From the NCBI RefSeq assembly GCF_025753855.1, contig NZ_JAOWPT010000010.1, forward strand, positions 124,001 to 188,000: a DNA stretch of 64,000 bases. Direction: 5' to 3'. The notes below the pieces were generated by a model. The model ran no database searches and was not told the DNA's origin. It worked only from the letters and a program-made list of their open reading frames with translations. Source of the stretch: Mesorhizobium sp. ZC-5 (GTDB lineage Bacteria; Pseudomonadota; Alphaproteobacteria; Rhizobiales; Rhizobiaceae). A program made the translations under genes and the position numbers. The stretch's first letter is position 1. The number at the start of each line of letters is the position of its first letter. Positions 25,543 to 33,603 of this stretch are shown here, in pieces.

Positions 25543-26796
25543 ATGAACGTCCAGACGAGAATTCCCGCCCAGGCCAACGACCGTGCTCGACTCCCCTTGA
25601 GCGGCATTCGCGTGCTCGATTTCACCATCGGCGGTGCTGGGCCTTTCGCTACGAAGGCCATGGCCGACTATGGCGCCGAGGTGATCAAAATCGAGACCCG
25701 GACACACCCGGACTTTCCGCGCACCATGGGTCCCTATGCCGGGGGCATCAAGGATCCCGATCGCAGCGCTTATTTCACCAACCGCAATTCCAGCAAGCTC
25801 AGCCTGACGGTGAACCTCAAGAAGCCCGAGGCAGTCGCCGTCATCAAGAAGCTCGCACCGAGCTGCGACATCGTCATGAACAATTTCCGGGCCGGCGTTC
25901 TCGATCGCCTGGGCGTCGGTTACGATGCCCTGAGCCAGCTCAGACCGGATCTCATTTATGTGGGCATGCCGCTGCAAGGCGCCGGCGGGCCGCAAGGCAC
26001 CTACAGTGGTGTAGGCCACACGCTCAACGTCCTTTCCGGCATCTACGGCGTGACGGGATATGACGACGACATGCTGGTCGGCCCTGGCACCAACTACCCC
26101 GATCACTCCGTCAATCCCGGCCACGCTCTCGTGGCGGTCATGGGCGCATTGATCTATCGCCGGCGCACCGGCAAGGGCCAGTACATCGAGGTGGCGCAGC
26201 TGGAATCTACCATGAACCTGGTTGGTCCCAATGTCGTCGGCTACAGCCTGACCGGCAAGAACCCGAAACCCCTCGGCAACGAAAGCTACGAGTTCTTTCC
26301 CTACGGGCTGTTTTCCTGCGCCGACGACGTGTGGCTGGCAATCTCCGTTCGCCGGGATGACCAGTGGCAGGCGCTTTGCCGTGTCGCCGGGTCGGAGCCC
26401 TTCTGCGGTGATGCGGCGTTTGCCACCAATGCCGGGCGCATGGCCGGCAAGGCGAAACTGAAGCCGATGATGGTCGCCTGGACGAAGAAGCACGACGCCT
26501 TCGAACTGATGAAACAGTTGCAGGAGAGCGGCGTGCCCGCCGGCGTGGTGCAGAACGCCCGTGATCTCGTCGAACGGGACGAGCAGATCGCGGCGCGCGG
26601 AAACTTCGTCACCGTCGACCATCCGGTGATGGGGCCGGTTGTGTACAACGGCTCGCCGAGCAAGCTTTCCAAGACGCCAGGCCGCATTGCTTGTGCCCCG
26701 CTTCTCGGCGAGCACACGGACTACATCCTGAAGGACATGCTCGGCATGGCCGACGACGAAATCGCCAAGCTGCATGAAGTCGGAGCGTTGGAGTAG
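25543..26796 (+). CDS. CaiB/BaiF CoA-transferase, single domain
   Basis: A second class III CoA-transferase, 417 aa. It starts LSGIRVLDFTIGGAGPFATKAMADYGAEVIKIE and shows the SSKLSLTVNLKKPEAV, NFRAGVLDRLG and RAVLPGRN-type segments of the family. The residue at the catalytic position is Glu (IEVAQLESTM). The ATG at 25543 is preceded by GAGG and AGAG, and the first codons fit. It follows the previous transferase after 41 bases. Two different transferases in one run suggest two CoA-exchange steps or heteromer formation, as in BbsEF-type heterodimers; the sequence cannot decide which. Confidence 0.9.
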   Translation: MNVQTRIPAQANDRARLPLSGIRVLDFTIGGAGPFATKAMADYGAEVIKIETRTHPDFPRTMGPYAGGIKDPDRSAYFTNRNSSKLSLTVNLKKPEAVAVIKKLAPSCDIVMNNFRAGVLDRLGVGYDALSQLRPDLIYVGMPLQGAGGPQGTYSGVGHTLNVLSGIYGVTGYDDDMLVGPGTNYPDHSVNPGHALVAVMGALIYRRRTGKGQYIEVAQLESTMNLVGPNVVGYSLTGKNPKPLGNESYEFFPYGLFSCADDVWLAISVRRDDQWQALCRVAGSEPFCGDAAFATNAGRMAGKAKLKPMMVAWTKKHDAFELMKQLQESGVPAGVVQNARDLVERDEQIAARGNFVTVDHPVMGPVVYNGSPSKLSKTPGRIACAPLLGEHTDYILKDMLGMADDEIAKLHEVGALE

Positions 26797-26840
26797 CGCC
26801 AGCGCCTGACATACCCGGTGGAGCGGATGGAGGAGGCAAC

Positions 26841-28037
26841 GTGAACGCACCGCAGACCAAGATCGAGGCAACGTCCGACCGGTCGCTGGACAACATTTCA
26901 GCCGTGGTCGGCATCGGCCACAGCGATTGGCGCGCCGACTACGCGGCCGTGCGCGGCGGCGGCAAGCCGACCGATTCCTACGGCTACGGCGCAGTCTCCC
27001 TCAAGCGTGCCCTGGCCGACGCCGGCATCGACAAGTCGGAGATCGATGGCCTGATCGTCGGTTCGCCGACTTCCTACGAACGCGCCAGCGAGCTTTATGG
27101 GCTGGCGCCGCGCTGGGGCATGCAGGCCGACTCGAGCCAGGCCATTGTCGCGGCGATGATGGCCGTGAAATCCGGCCTTTGCGAGGTTGTGGCCCTGGTC
27201 TACGGCAACGATCAGCAGTCGGCCAAGGTACAGTATGGTGGGCCGCAGGCGATGGGTGGTGGTTCCAACCTTTCCTACGTCTATCACGCGCCCTTCGGGC
27301 TCACGTCTCAGGGTGCGCTTTACGCGCTCATGCAGCGGCGACACATGGAACTGACAGGGGCAACCGAGAGCGATCTCGGCCAGGTCTCTGTCGGCCAGCG
27401 CGCCTGGGCTTCGCACAATCCGGCGGCGATCATGAAGGACCGGCCGCTCAGCCTCGAAAGCTACCTGTCGTCACGCTACATCGCCGAACCGCTTCACCTG
27501 TCGGACTATTGCCTGATCAACGACGGTGGCGTTGCGCTGATCATCATGGAGAAGTCGCGCGCCAAGCGGCAGGGCCGCAAGCCGGTCACGATCAAGACCG
27601 CGGCGCGCTACGACCTGCACGGCGGCTCGACGACGTTGCGACCGAGACTCATGGATTTCTACCACACCGGCCACACGGTGGTTTCACAACAGATCTACAA
27701 CGCCGTCGGCCTCGGTCCGAAGGACATGGACGCGCTGCTCGTCTACGATAGCTTCAGTTGCCATATTCCGTTCGCGCTGGAAGGTTTTGGCTTCTGCGGC
27801 ATCGGTGAAAGCGGCGCTTTCATGCGCGAGACCGGTATCGGTCCCGGCGGCAAGCTACCGATCAACACGCATGGCGGGCACCTATCCGAAAGCTACATGC
27901 AGGGCTGGGCGCACCAGATCGAAGCAGTCCGGCAGCTCCGCGGTGAGGCCGGACTGAACGTCCCGGATTGCCGCAACATCCAGTATATCTCCGATGTCGT
28001 CGGCAGGGTGTACTCGATCATCTATGGAGTGGAATGA
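26841..28037 (+). CDS. Thiolase-fold protein 3, Cys-less (retro-aldolase candidate)
   Basis: A 398-aa thiolase-superfamily protein close to SCPx/Ltp2-like members. At the Cys position it reads MQADSSQAIVAAM (D97/S98/S99), and the C-terminal motif is INTHGGHLSESYMQGW rather than GHP. Conserved early (VVGIGHSDW, ALADAGIDKSEIDGLIVGSP) and late (QIEAVRQLRGEAG) segments support the family. The start is GTG with GGAGGAGG upstream. It overlaps the DUF35 gene that follows (ATGA), as in characterised aldolase pairs. This is the third such pair in the locus, and its zinc-bearing partner makes it the most Ltp2-ChsH2-like of the three. Confidence 0.82.
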   Translation: MNAPQTKIEATSDRSLDNISAVVGIGHSDWRADYAAVRGGGKPTDSYGYGAVSLKRALADAGIDKSEIDGLIVGSPTSYERASELYGLAPRWGMQADSSQAIVAAMMAVKSGLCEVVALVYGNDQQSAKVQYGGPQAMGGGSNLSYVYHAPFGLTSQGALYALMQRRHMELTGATESDLGQVSVGQRAWASHNPAAIMKDRPLSLESYLSSRYIAEPLHLSDYCLINDGGVALIIMEKSRAKRQGRKPVTIKTAARYDLHGGSTTLRPRLMDFYHTGHTVVSQQIYNAVGLGPKDMDALLVYDSFSCHIPFALEGFGFCGIGESGAFMRETGIGPGGKLPINTHGGHLSESYMQGWAHQIEAVRQLRGEAGLNVPDCRNIQYISDVVGRVYSIIYGVE

Positions 28038-28438
28038 TGCTCGGACCGCGCCTTTATTCGCCATTCGACGAGACGATGTGGAAAAGCATCGCCGAGGGCG
28101 GGATGCGCATCCAGCGCTGCGACGAGTGCAGCACCTACCGCTACCCGCCCGGCGCATGTTGTCCCAACTGCCTATCGATCGATTTCGGCTGGGAACCGAT
28201 ATCCGGCAACGCCAAGGTTCTCTCGTGGATCACATACCACAAGCAGTATCTACCGGCCTATCCCGCGCCGACAACGATCGTGGCGGCCATGCTCGACGAG
28301 GGTGAGATATTGATCACCAATATCGACGCCTCCGAGACCGACAAGCTCTCGGTCGACTGTGCGGTACGGGTGGTCTACGGCGATCATCCCGATGGCTACA
28401 AGATCCCGCGATTCACCCTCGCGACCCAGACATCCTGA
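28034..28438 (+). CDS. DUF35/OB-fold protein with intact zinc ribbon
   Basis: A 134-aa protein of the ChsH2-like type: an N-terminal zinc ribbon with two CxxC pairs (CDEC and CPNC, within about 30-55) followed by an OB-fold (AKVLSWITYHKQYLPAYPAPTTIVAAM). It is the only one of the three DUF35 proteins here that keeps all four zinc ligands. The start ATG overlaps the stop of thiolase-like protein 3 by ATGA. ATG 28037 would be an alternative. Known partners form heterotetramers with the thiolase-fold subunit and shape its active site; the same is inferred here. Confidence 0.85.
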   Translation: MMLGPRLYSPFDETMWKSIAEGGMRIQRCDECSTYRYPPGACCPNCLSIDFGWEPISGNAKVLSWITYHKQYLPAYPAPTTIVAAMLDEGEILITNIDASETDKLSVDCAVRVVYGDHPDGYKIPRFTLATQTS

Positions 28439-28457
28439 AGAGAGCACGAGGACGACT

Positions 28458-29333
28458 TTGACCACGTTGCGCCATTACCCAGAGCCGATCGCCGTCTTGG
28501 GCGAGGCGCCGGTCTGGGATCCGGAGGTGGGCCGGATCTGGTGGGTGGACTGCGACCAGAAAAAGCTATTCCGCCGCGATCCAGCGTCGGGAGCCGATAC
28601 AGATACGATCGCGCTGCCGCATTACCCAGGATCCTATGCCTTTCGCAGGAATGGCGGGCTGATCATGGCGTATCGCAACGGGCTTACCCTGCTGGATCCG
28701 GAAACGCTCGAGGATCAGCCGTTCGAGGCGACAGGCGCCGACTTCTCGCAGGAACGCTTCAACGACGGCGCCTGCGACAGGGCGGGCCGTTTCTGGGTCG
28801 GTACGATGGATCGTAAACGGACCGGCCGCAATGGCAACCTGTTTCGGGTAGACCCGGATCTGACAGTCACCCGCATGGTCGGTGACCTGGTCGTGTCGAA
28901 CGGCATCTCGTTCAGCCCCGACGACCGCACCATGTATCACCACGATTCTCGATCCGGGCTGGTCTTCGCCTATGACTTCGACATCGACAGGGGCGAGATC
29001 AGGAATCAGCGTGTATTCGTTGATTTTGCCGGGCGGCCAGGTCGCCCTGACGGCTGTACGACCGATGCCGAGGGAAACCTGTGGATCGCCGAGATCGGCG
29101 CCGGGCGCGTCGTCCAGTTCGATCCTCGGGGCCGCCAGATTCGCGTAATCGAGATGCCGGTGACGCGTCCGTCCAGCGTGATGTTCGGCGGCGAAGACAT
29201 GTCGACGCTGTTCATCACCACGATGCGTGACGGCCTGCCGCCCGAGGAGGCGGAACGACAGCCGCTGGCCGGATGTCTTTTCCACGTCAAGGTAGATATC
29301 CCAGGCCTGCCGGAGCCGCGGTTCGCCGGCTAA
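28458..29333 (+). CDS. SMP-30/gluconolactonase-family lactonase
   Basis: A six-bladed beta-propeller lactonase of 291 aa that hydrolyses a lactone with a divalent metal. Metal residues fit the family: E in LGEAPVWDP, N in NDGACD and D in PDGCTTDAEG. The start is a TTG at 28458, chosen because GAGG lies six bases upstream and the protein then begins directly with LTTLRHYPEPIAVLGE. An ATG within the preceding gene would add 33 unrelated residues. It lies 19 bases after the DUF35 gene. The substrate is probably a lactone intermediate. A second SMP-30 protein is encoded at 38756. Confidence 0.9.
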   Translation: MTTLRHYPEPIAVLGEAPVWDPEVGRIWWVDCDQKKLFRRDPASGADTDTIALPHYPGSYAFRRNGGLIMAYRNGLTLLDPETLEDQPFEATGADFSQERFNDGACDRAGRFWVGTMDRKRTGRNGNLFRVDPDLTVTRMVGDLVVSNGISFSPDDRTMYHHDSRSGLVFAYDFDIDRGEIRNQRVFVDFAGRPGRPDGCTTDAEGNLWIAEIGAGRVVQFDPRGRQIRVIEMPVTRPSSVMFGGEDMSTLFITTMRDGLPPEEAERQPLAGCLFHVKVDIPGLPEPRFAG

Positions 29334-29385
29334 TGAGAATCGCTTGGCGTCTGTCAAGCGTCGAGCCCAACGTGCGGAGGAATTG

Positions 29386-30288
29386 ATGGCGGATCGGATC
29401 GGCTTTATCGGGTTGGGCCGCATGGGCAAGCCGATGGCGACACGCATTCACGAGGCAGGGTTCGCTTTGACGGTGTTCGATGTCGTCGGCGAGACGATGG
29501 ATACGTTTCGCCAGCGTGGTGTCAAAACCGCTTCGTCACCGCGAGAGGTCGCCGACAATGCCGAGATCGTCTTCGCCTGCATTCCGTCGCCGGAGGCCAG
29601 CCTTGCTGTCGCATTTGGCGAAGACGGCATCGCCAGGGGCAGCGCCATCGAGGTCTATCTCGAATGCTCAACCATCGGCCCCGATTACATGGCCAAGATC
29701 GCCGACGGGCTTTCGAAGACCCGCATCAGCTTTCTCGACGCGCCGATCAGTGGCGGCATCCCGGGCGCCGAGCAGGGCACACTGTCCGTCGTCACGGCCG
29801 GCGACGCGGCTGCCCTCGAGCGAGCACGGCCGGCGATGTCGGCATACGCCCGACACATCTTTCATGTCGCCGACAAGCCAGGTCCGGCGCAGATCGCCAA
29901 GCTGATCAACAACATGCTCTCGACGACCGGTACCATTGCTGCTTTTGAAGGCATGGTGTTCGGCGCCAAGGCCGGACTCGACGTCGAGGCCTTGCTCGAG
30001 TTCATCAACGTCAGCACGGGGCGCAACGTCGCGACGATGCAGAAGATCCCTGCCAACATCCTGACCCGAAAATTCGGCGGCAAGATCGATACCGGCGTCA
30101 AGGATCTCGGGCTGTTCGTGCAGCAAGCGGAAAAGTTCGGCATCAAGCCTTACATCGCGCCGCGTGTGCAGGAAGTTTTCCGCGACGCGATAGCCGGTGG
30201 CTACGACAAGGAAACGATGCGTATCATCGAGTTCCTGGAAAGCCGCGCCGGCGAAGGCGTTGTCGTCAAGGGCAAGTCAAAGGCATAG
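29386..30288 (+). CDS. 3-hydroxyisobutyrate-dehydrogenase-family NAD(P) oxidoreductase
   Basis: A 300-aa beta-hydroxyacid dehydrogenase. The N-terminal Rossmann fold reads IGFIGLGRMGKPMATRI, the substrate loop is DAPISGGIPGAEQGTLS, and the catalytic Lys lies in AKLINNMLSTTG. These are family hallmarks, but members act on 3-hydroxyisobutyrate, tartronate semialdehyde, glyoxylate or other short beta-hydroxyacids, so the substrate is open. The ATG at 29386 has GGAGGA four bases upstream. The gene is inside the plus-strand run; a role in oxidising or reducing a released fragment is likely. Confidence 0.92.
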   Translation: MADRIGFIGLGRMGKPMATRIHEAGFALTVFDVVGETMDTFRQRGVKTASSPREVADNAEIVFACIPSPEASLAVAFGEDGIARGSAIEVYLECSTIGPDYMAKIADGLSKTRISFLDAPISGGIPGAEQGTLSVVTAGDAAALERARPAMSAYARHIFHVADKPGPAQIAKLINNMLSTTGTIAAFEGMVFGAKAGLDVEALLEFINVSTGRNVATMQKIPANILTRKFGGKIDTGVKDLGLFVQQAEKFGIKPYIAPRVQEVFRDAIAGGYDKETMRIIEFLESRAGEGVVVKGKSKA

Positions 30289-30344
30289 AACAGTGCCCGT
30301 GGAACGCGGTGCGTCACCGGGCAGGCATGGGAGGATCGACCGTC

Positions 30345-31742
30345 GTGAGTGACATATCGAAGACACAGCAGGCAGACCTTCTTCAGGACCGCATCGCCGC
30401 CTTTGCATCGGAACTCGCCTTCGACGGCCTCGGTGCGGAGGATGTCGAGGCGGCGAAGGCGCGCATCATCGATACCTTCGCCGCCACATATGTGGGCTTC
30501 TTTTCAGAGACCGCACGCACCGCCCGTGCCTATGCCGCATCATTCCGTTCCTCGGATGGTTCGACGATTATCGGCACAAGGGAAAGGACGAGTCCCGAAT
30601 GGGCGGCGTTCGTCAACTCGGCGACCTCTCGCGAGGCGGAATGGAACGACGTCTACATGTCGCGCGGTGCCGGCGGAGCACATCCGAGCGACGTCATCTT
30701 GCCGATCCTGGCGGTCGCGGAACATGTCGGGGCAAGCGGTCGTGAGTTCCTGACGGCTATCGTTGTGGCCTACGAGATTTATCTCGGTATCTCGGACGTG
30801 GTTCAGATCACCGGGTTCGACCAGACCGGACTGGCCGGATTGAGCGTTGCTGCCGGTGCCAGCCGGATTCTCGGCCTGACACCGCAGCAACTCAAGCATG
30901 CGATATCGATCTGCACCGTCGCCAACAACCCGCTCAACCAGACCCGCCGCAACCAGTTGTCGATGTGGAAAGCAGCGGCGGCGGGCCAAGGTGGCAAGGC
31001 CGGTGTTTCGGCCGCCTTCATGGCGCGGGCAGGCATCGAAGGCCCGCATCTCCCTTTCGAGGGGACGGCGGGCTGGAATCAGCATGTCGCGCGCAACACA
31101 TACTCGGTCGACGGTCTCGATCCGAAATCGGGCGTCTACCGCATCCGGGATTCCCTGATCAAGCCGCGAGCCTCCTGTGCCGTCACCATCTCCTCGATCT
31201 TCGCGGCCGAGGATGCAGCACGCAAGGTGCGGGCACCTGAGGTCGAACGTGTGGTCGTCGAGACCTACGCCTACGCCAAGAACGGCGTCGGAACGGGCGA
31301 GCAGCGCTGGAATCCAACTAGCCGCGAGACCGCCGATCACAGCATTCCCTATGTCGTGGCCGCCGCGCTGTCGGACGGCTCAGTCGGGCCGCGCCAGTTC
31401 AAGGACGACCGCCTGTGGGACCCTGATCTGCGCGCCTTGATCCAGAAGGTCGAGGTTTTGGCTAACGACGAGTTCACGGAAGCCTACGACCGCTATCCCC
31501 GCCAGCATTACACACGGGTGACGGTGTACACCAAGGCGGGTGAAGTCGTCGTCGGCGAGGCGGGTGGCCCCGACAGGGAAGACATGGGCCGGGCTAAGTC
31601 GGTCGCCGAGATGGATGCGAAGTTCACGGCGCTGGCGGAAGAATACATCGGGTCACGTCGTGCCCGAGAAGCGCTCGACCGCATGTGGCGTCTCACCGAT
31701 ATCGCGGATGTCAACGAAATACCGCCGCTGTTCACGATCTGA
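30345..31742 (+). CDS. MmgE/PrpD-family protein (2-methylcitrate dehydratase-like)
   Basis: A 465-aa MmgE/PrpD protein, related to 2-methylcitrate dehydratase and cis-aconitate decarboxylase. Recognisable parts are RIIDTFAATYVG, TSREAEWNDVY, AHPSDVILPILAVAEH and NNPLNQTRRNQLSMWKAAAAGQ. The GTG at 30345 is preceded by GGAGG. It is the last gene of the plus-strand run (gap of 56 bases from the dehydrogenase). It converges with the D-2-hydroxyacid dehydrogenase; a short hairpin lies between them. Members often dehydrate tricarboxylic or hydroxy acids; the actual substrate is unknown. Confidence 0.9.
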   Translation: MSDISKTQQADLLQDRIAAFASELAFDGLGAEDVEAAKARIIDTFAATYVGFFSETARTARAYAASFRSSDGSTIIGTRERTSPEWAAFVNSATSREAEWNDVYMSRGAGGAHPSDVILPILAVAEHVGASGREFLTAIVVAYEIYLGISDVVQITGFDQTGLAGLSVAAGASRILGLTPQQLKHAISICTVANNPLNQTRRNQLSMWKAAAAGQGGKAGVSAAFMARAGIEGPHLPFEGTAGWNQHVARNTYSVDGLDPKSGVYRIRDSLIKPRASCAVTISSIFAAEDAARKVRAPEVERVVVETYAYAKNGVGTGEQRWNPTSRETADHSIPYVVAAALSDGSVGPRQFKDDRLWDPDLRALIQKVEVLANDEFTEAYDRYPRQHYTRVTVYTKAGEVVVGEAGGPDREDMGRAKSVAEMDAKFTALAEEYIGSRRAREALDRMWRLTDIADVNEIPPLFTI

Positions 31743-31744
31743 CG

Positions 31745-31768
31745 CCCCGAACAGCGCCTCTGTCGGGG
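31745..31768. terminator. Short hairpin between convergent genes
   Basis: CCCCGA (31745-31750) pairs with TCGGGG (31763-31768), six bases with a 12-base loop, in the 39-base gap between the MmgE/PrpD gene and the minus-strand dehydrogenase. No T-run follows; confidence is low. Confidence 0.3.
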
Positions 31769-31781
31769 GCTCAACCCTGCT

Positions 31782-32750
31782 TCATGAAGCTTCAAGCAAC
31801 CGGATAGGTGCGCCATCCAAAAAAGCGAGCACGTTCTCGACGGACTCGCCATAGAAAGTGCTAAAGTTTTCGCGCACGCAGAATCCTATATGCGGCAGCA
31901 GCAGCATATTCTTTGCACTGCGTAGCGGATGGTCGGAAGGTACGGGTTCGACATCATAGACATCGATCGCCGCGACGATCTTGCCCGCATCGGCGAATTC
32001 GATCAGCGCCGCTTCGTCCACCAGCGGACCGCGCGACGTGTTGATCAGGATCGCGCCTTGCTTCATCAGTTCGAGATCGCGTCGACCAATGATACCCCGC
32101 GTGGCGGGCGCCAGCACCATGTGAATGCTGATCACGTCCGAGCGCACGAGCAGGTCGTCTTTCGCGGCGAATGTCACACCGGCCGCGTTTGCTCGCTCTT
32201 CGGTTAGATTCGGGCTCCACGCCAGCACGTTCATGCCAAGCGCCTTGCAGTATTTCGCCATGGCCGTGCCGAGCCGCCCAAGGCCAATCAGGCCGACCGT
32301 CTTGTTGCGCACGACGAAGCCCAGCGGCACGCCGCCCTGGAACTTGCCGGCATGCATATTCATATCTCCAACGGGCACATGGCGTGCCGCCGCCAGCATC
32401 ATGCCGAGCGCCAGTTCCGCCGCCGCGGTATCGGCGCCGTCGCCGAAACCCGTCTTGGTAGCCGCTATACCGCGCTCCTTCAAAGCGTGAAGGTCAACCG
32501 ACATGTTGCGCGGACCGGTAATGCTCAGGAGGCGGAGTTTGGGAAGCCGGCCGATCAGGCTGGCGGGAAACGGGGTTCGCTCGCGCATCGTCATGACTAT
32601 GTCGAAATCGGCCAACGCCTTCGCAGCCGCATCCTCGGTCGCAAAAGCCTGATCGAAGAAAGTGATCTCCGCGCGTGCTTTAAGCGGTGCCCAATCCGCG
32701 CTTTCCCGCGCCGCGCCCTGCCAATCGTCGATTACCGCAATCTTGGTCAT
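31782..32750 (-). CDS. D-2-hydroxyacid dehydrogenase family protein
   Basis: A 322-aa NAD(P)-dependent D-isomer-specific 2-hydroxyacid dehydrogenase. The coenzyme domain reads VGLIGLGRLGTAMAKYC; catalytic Arg (INTSRGPLVDE) and His (LLPHIGF) are in place. It begins MTKIAVIDDWQGAARESADW, and a second, clearly related protein (VRVAILDDYQNVARRLADW) is encoded at 47658, the two sharing MRERTPFPASL. The start ATG has AGAGGCGGAAG upstream. It is divergent from the racemase-like gene, with the shared motif in the 143-base gap. The substrate is unknown. Confidence 0.92.
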   Translation of the reverse strand: MTKIAVIDDWQGAARESADWAPLKARAEITFFDQAFATEDAAAKALADFDIVMTMRERTPFPASLIGRLPKLRLLSITGPRNMSVDLHALKERGIAATKTGFGDGADTAAAELALGMMLAAARHVPVGDMNMHAGKFQGGVPLGFVVRNKTVGLIGLGRLGTAMAKYCKALGMNVLAWSPNLTEERANAAGVTFAAKDDLLVRSDVISIHMVLAPATRGIIGRRDLELMKQGAILINTSRGPLVDEAALIEFADAGKIVAAIDVYDVEPVPSDHPLRSAKNMLLLPHIGFCVRENFSTFYGESVENVLAFLDGAPIRLLEAS

Positions 32751-32792
32751 CTTCCGCCTCTTCTGCTCGACTTTTCGCTAGACCCATTTGGC

Positions 32793-32803
32793 ATAACTTT
32801 TAT
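32793..32803 (+). promoter_or_regulatory. Shared AT-rich motif, site 4 (TGGCATAAC form)
   Basis: The sequence TTGGCATAACTTTTATAT lies between the divergent dehydrogenase (start 32750) and racemase-like gene (start 32894). It shares TGGCATAAC exactly with the site at 35323. It is related to the ATAACATTAT core by the run length after ATAAC. Confidence 0.4.
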
Positions 32804-32893
32804 ATCATTTGAAGGAGGATTTGGCCGGTGCAGCAAATTGACCGATCAATAGACTGCACCACCTCCACGCAAGCTACCTACAGGGGGTCTTGA

Positions 32894-33568
32894 GTGTCCC
32901 GGGCTAAGGACAGTTCAACCAGACGCATCATACTGGTCCATGCATATCGGCATTCGCTTCCGCCGATAGAAAAGGCTTTCCGCGATCTATGGCCGGAGGC
33001 CGAAGCGCTCAACCTGGTCGACGAGTCCCTCTATGCCGACGTCACACCCGACGGCGTCGTCGACGCCACTGTGCCGTCACGCATGCGCGCGCTCTTCGCC
33101 CATTGTCTGGCTTCGGGTGCGCACGCGATCGTCTTTACAGGCTCCACTTTCGGACCGGTAGTAGAGGAGGCTCGACTTGGCCTTCCGATCCCCATATTCA
33201 AGTCCGATGAAGCGATGGCGGAAGAAGTCGTCGCGCGAGGCGGCAAGGTGCTCCTGGTCTGCACGGCGCGCCGCGCAGCCCCGGTCATCGCGGCAAACAT
33301 CGAGGCTGCCGCGAGGCGGGCCGATGCTACCATCGAACTGGAAACGCTCGTTGTCGACGCCGCAAAGGAAGCCATCAGCAAGGGCGACATCGCGCGGCAT
33401 GATCAGCTGATCGCCGACGCCATCGCCGGTCGCACCGACGTGAGAAGCATCGTGCTCGGACAACTCTCGATGTCGAATGTTCCTGCGCTGGTTCCCGCAC
33501 AGATCGCCGAAAATATCGTGTCGGGCGCGGAGGCTTCCGTCCGCGCACTGCGCTCACTGCTGAGCTGA
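32894..33568 (+). CDS. Aspartate/glutamate racemase-superfamily protein lacking the Cys
   Basis: A 224-aa protein of the Asp/Glu racemase fold. Early segments (IILVHAYRHSLPPIEKAF) and late segments (IVLGQLSMSNVPALVPAQIAENI) fit a subfamily of arylmalonate-decarboxylase-like or maleate-isomerase-like proteins. The first catalytic Cys, which I expect in a TCSxFG motif, reads FTG83STFG, and the second Cys site (LGQLS) also has none. Either the protein is non-catalytic or it uses other residues. The start is GTG 32894, with GGGGG upstream. It is divergent from the D-2-hydroxyacid dehydrogenase. Confidence 0.8.
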   Translation: MSRAKDSSTRRIILVHAYRHSLPPIEKAFRDLWPEAEALNLVDESLYADVTPDGVVDATVPSRMRALFAHCLASGAHAIVFTGSTFGPVVEEARLGLPIPIFKSDEAMAEEVVARGGKVLLVCTARRAAPVIAANIEAAARRADATIELETLVVDAAKEAISKGDIARHDQLIADAIAGRTDVRSIVLGQLSMSNVPALVPAQIAENIVSGAEASVRALRSLLS

Positions 33569-33603
33569 TTCCGTTTGCCATGCTTGCGAACCGCCGAGCG
33601 AGC

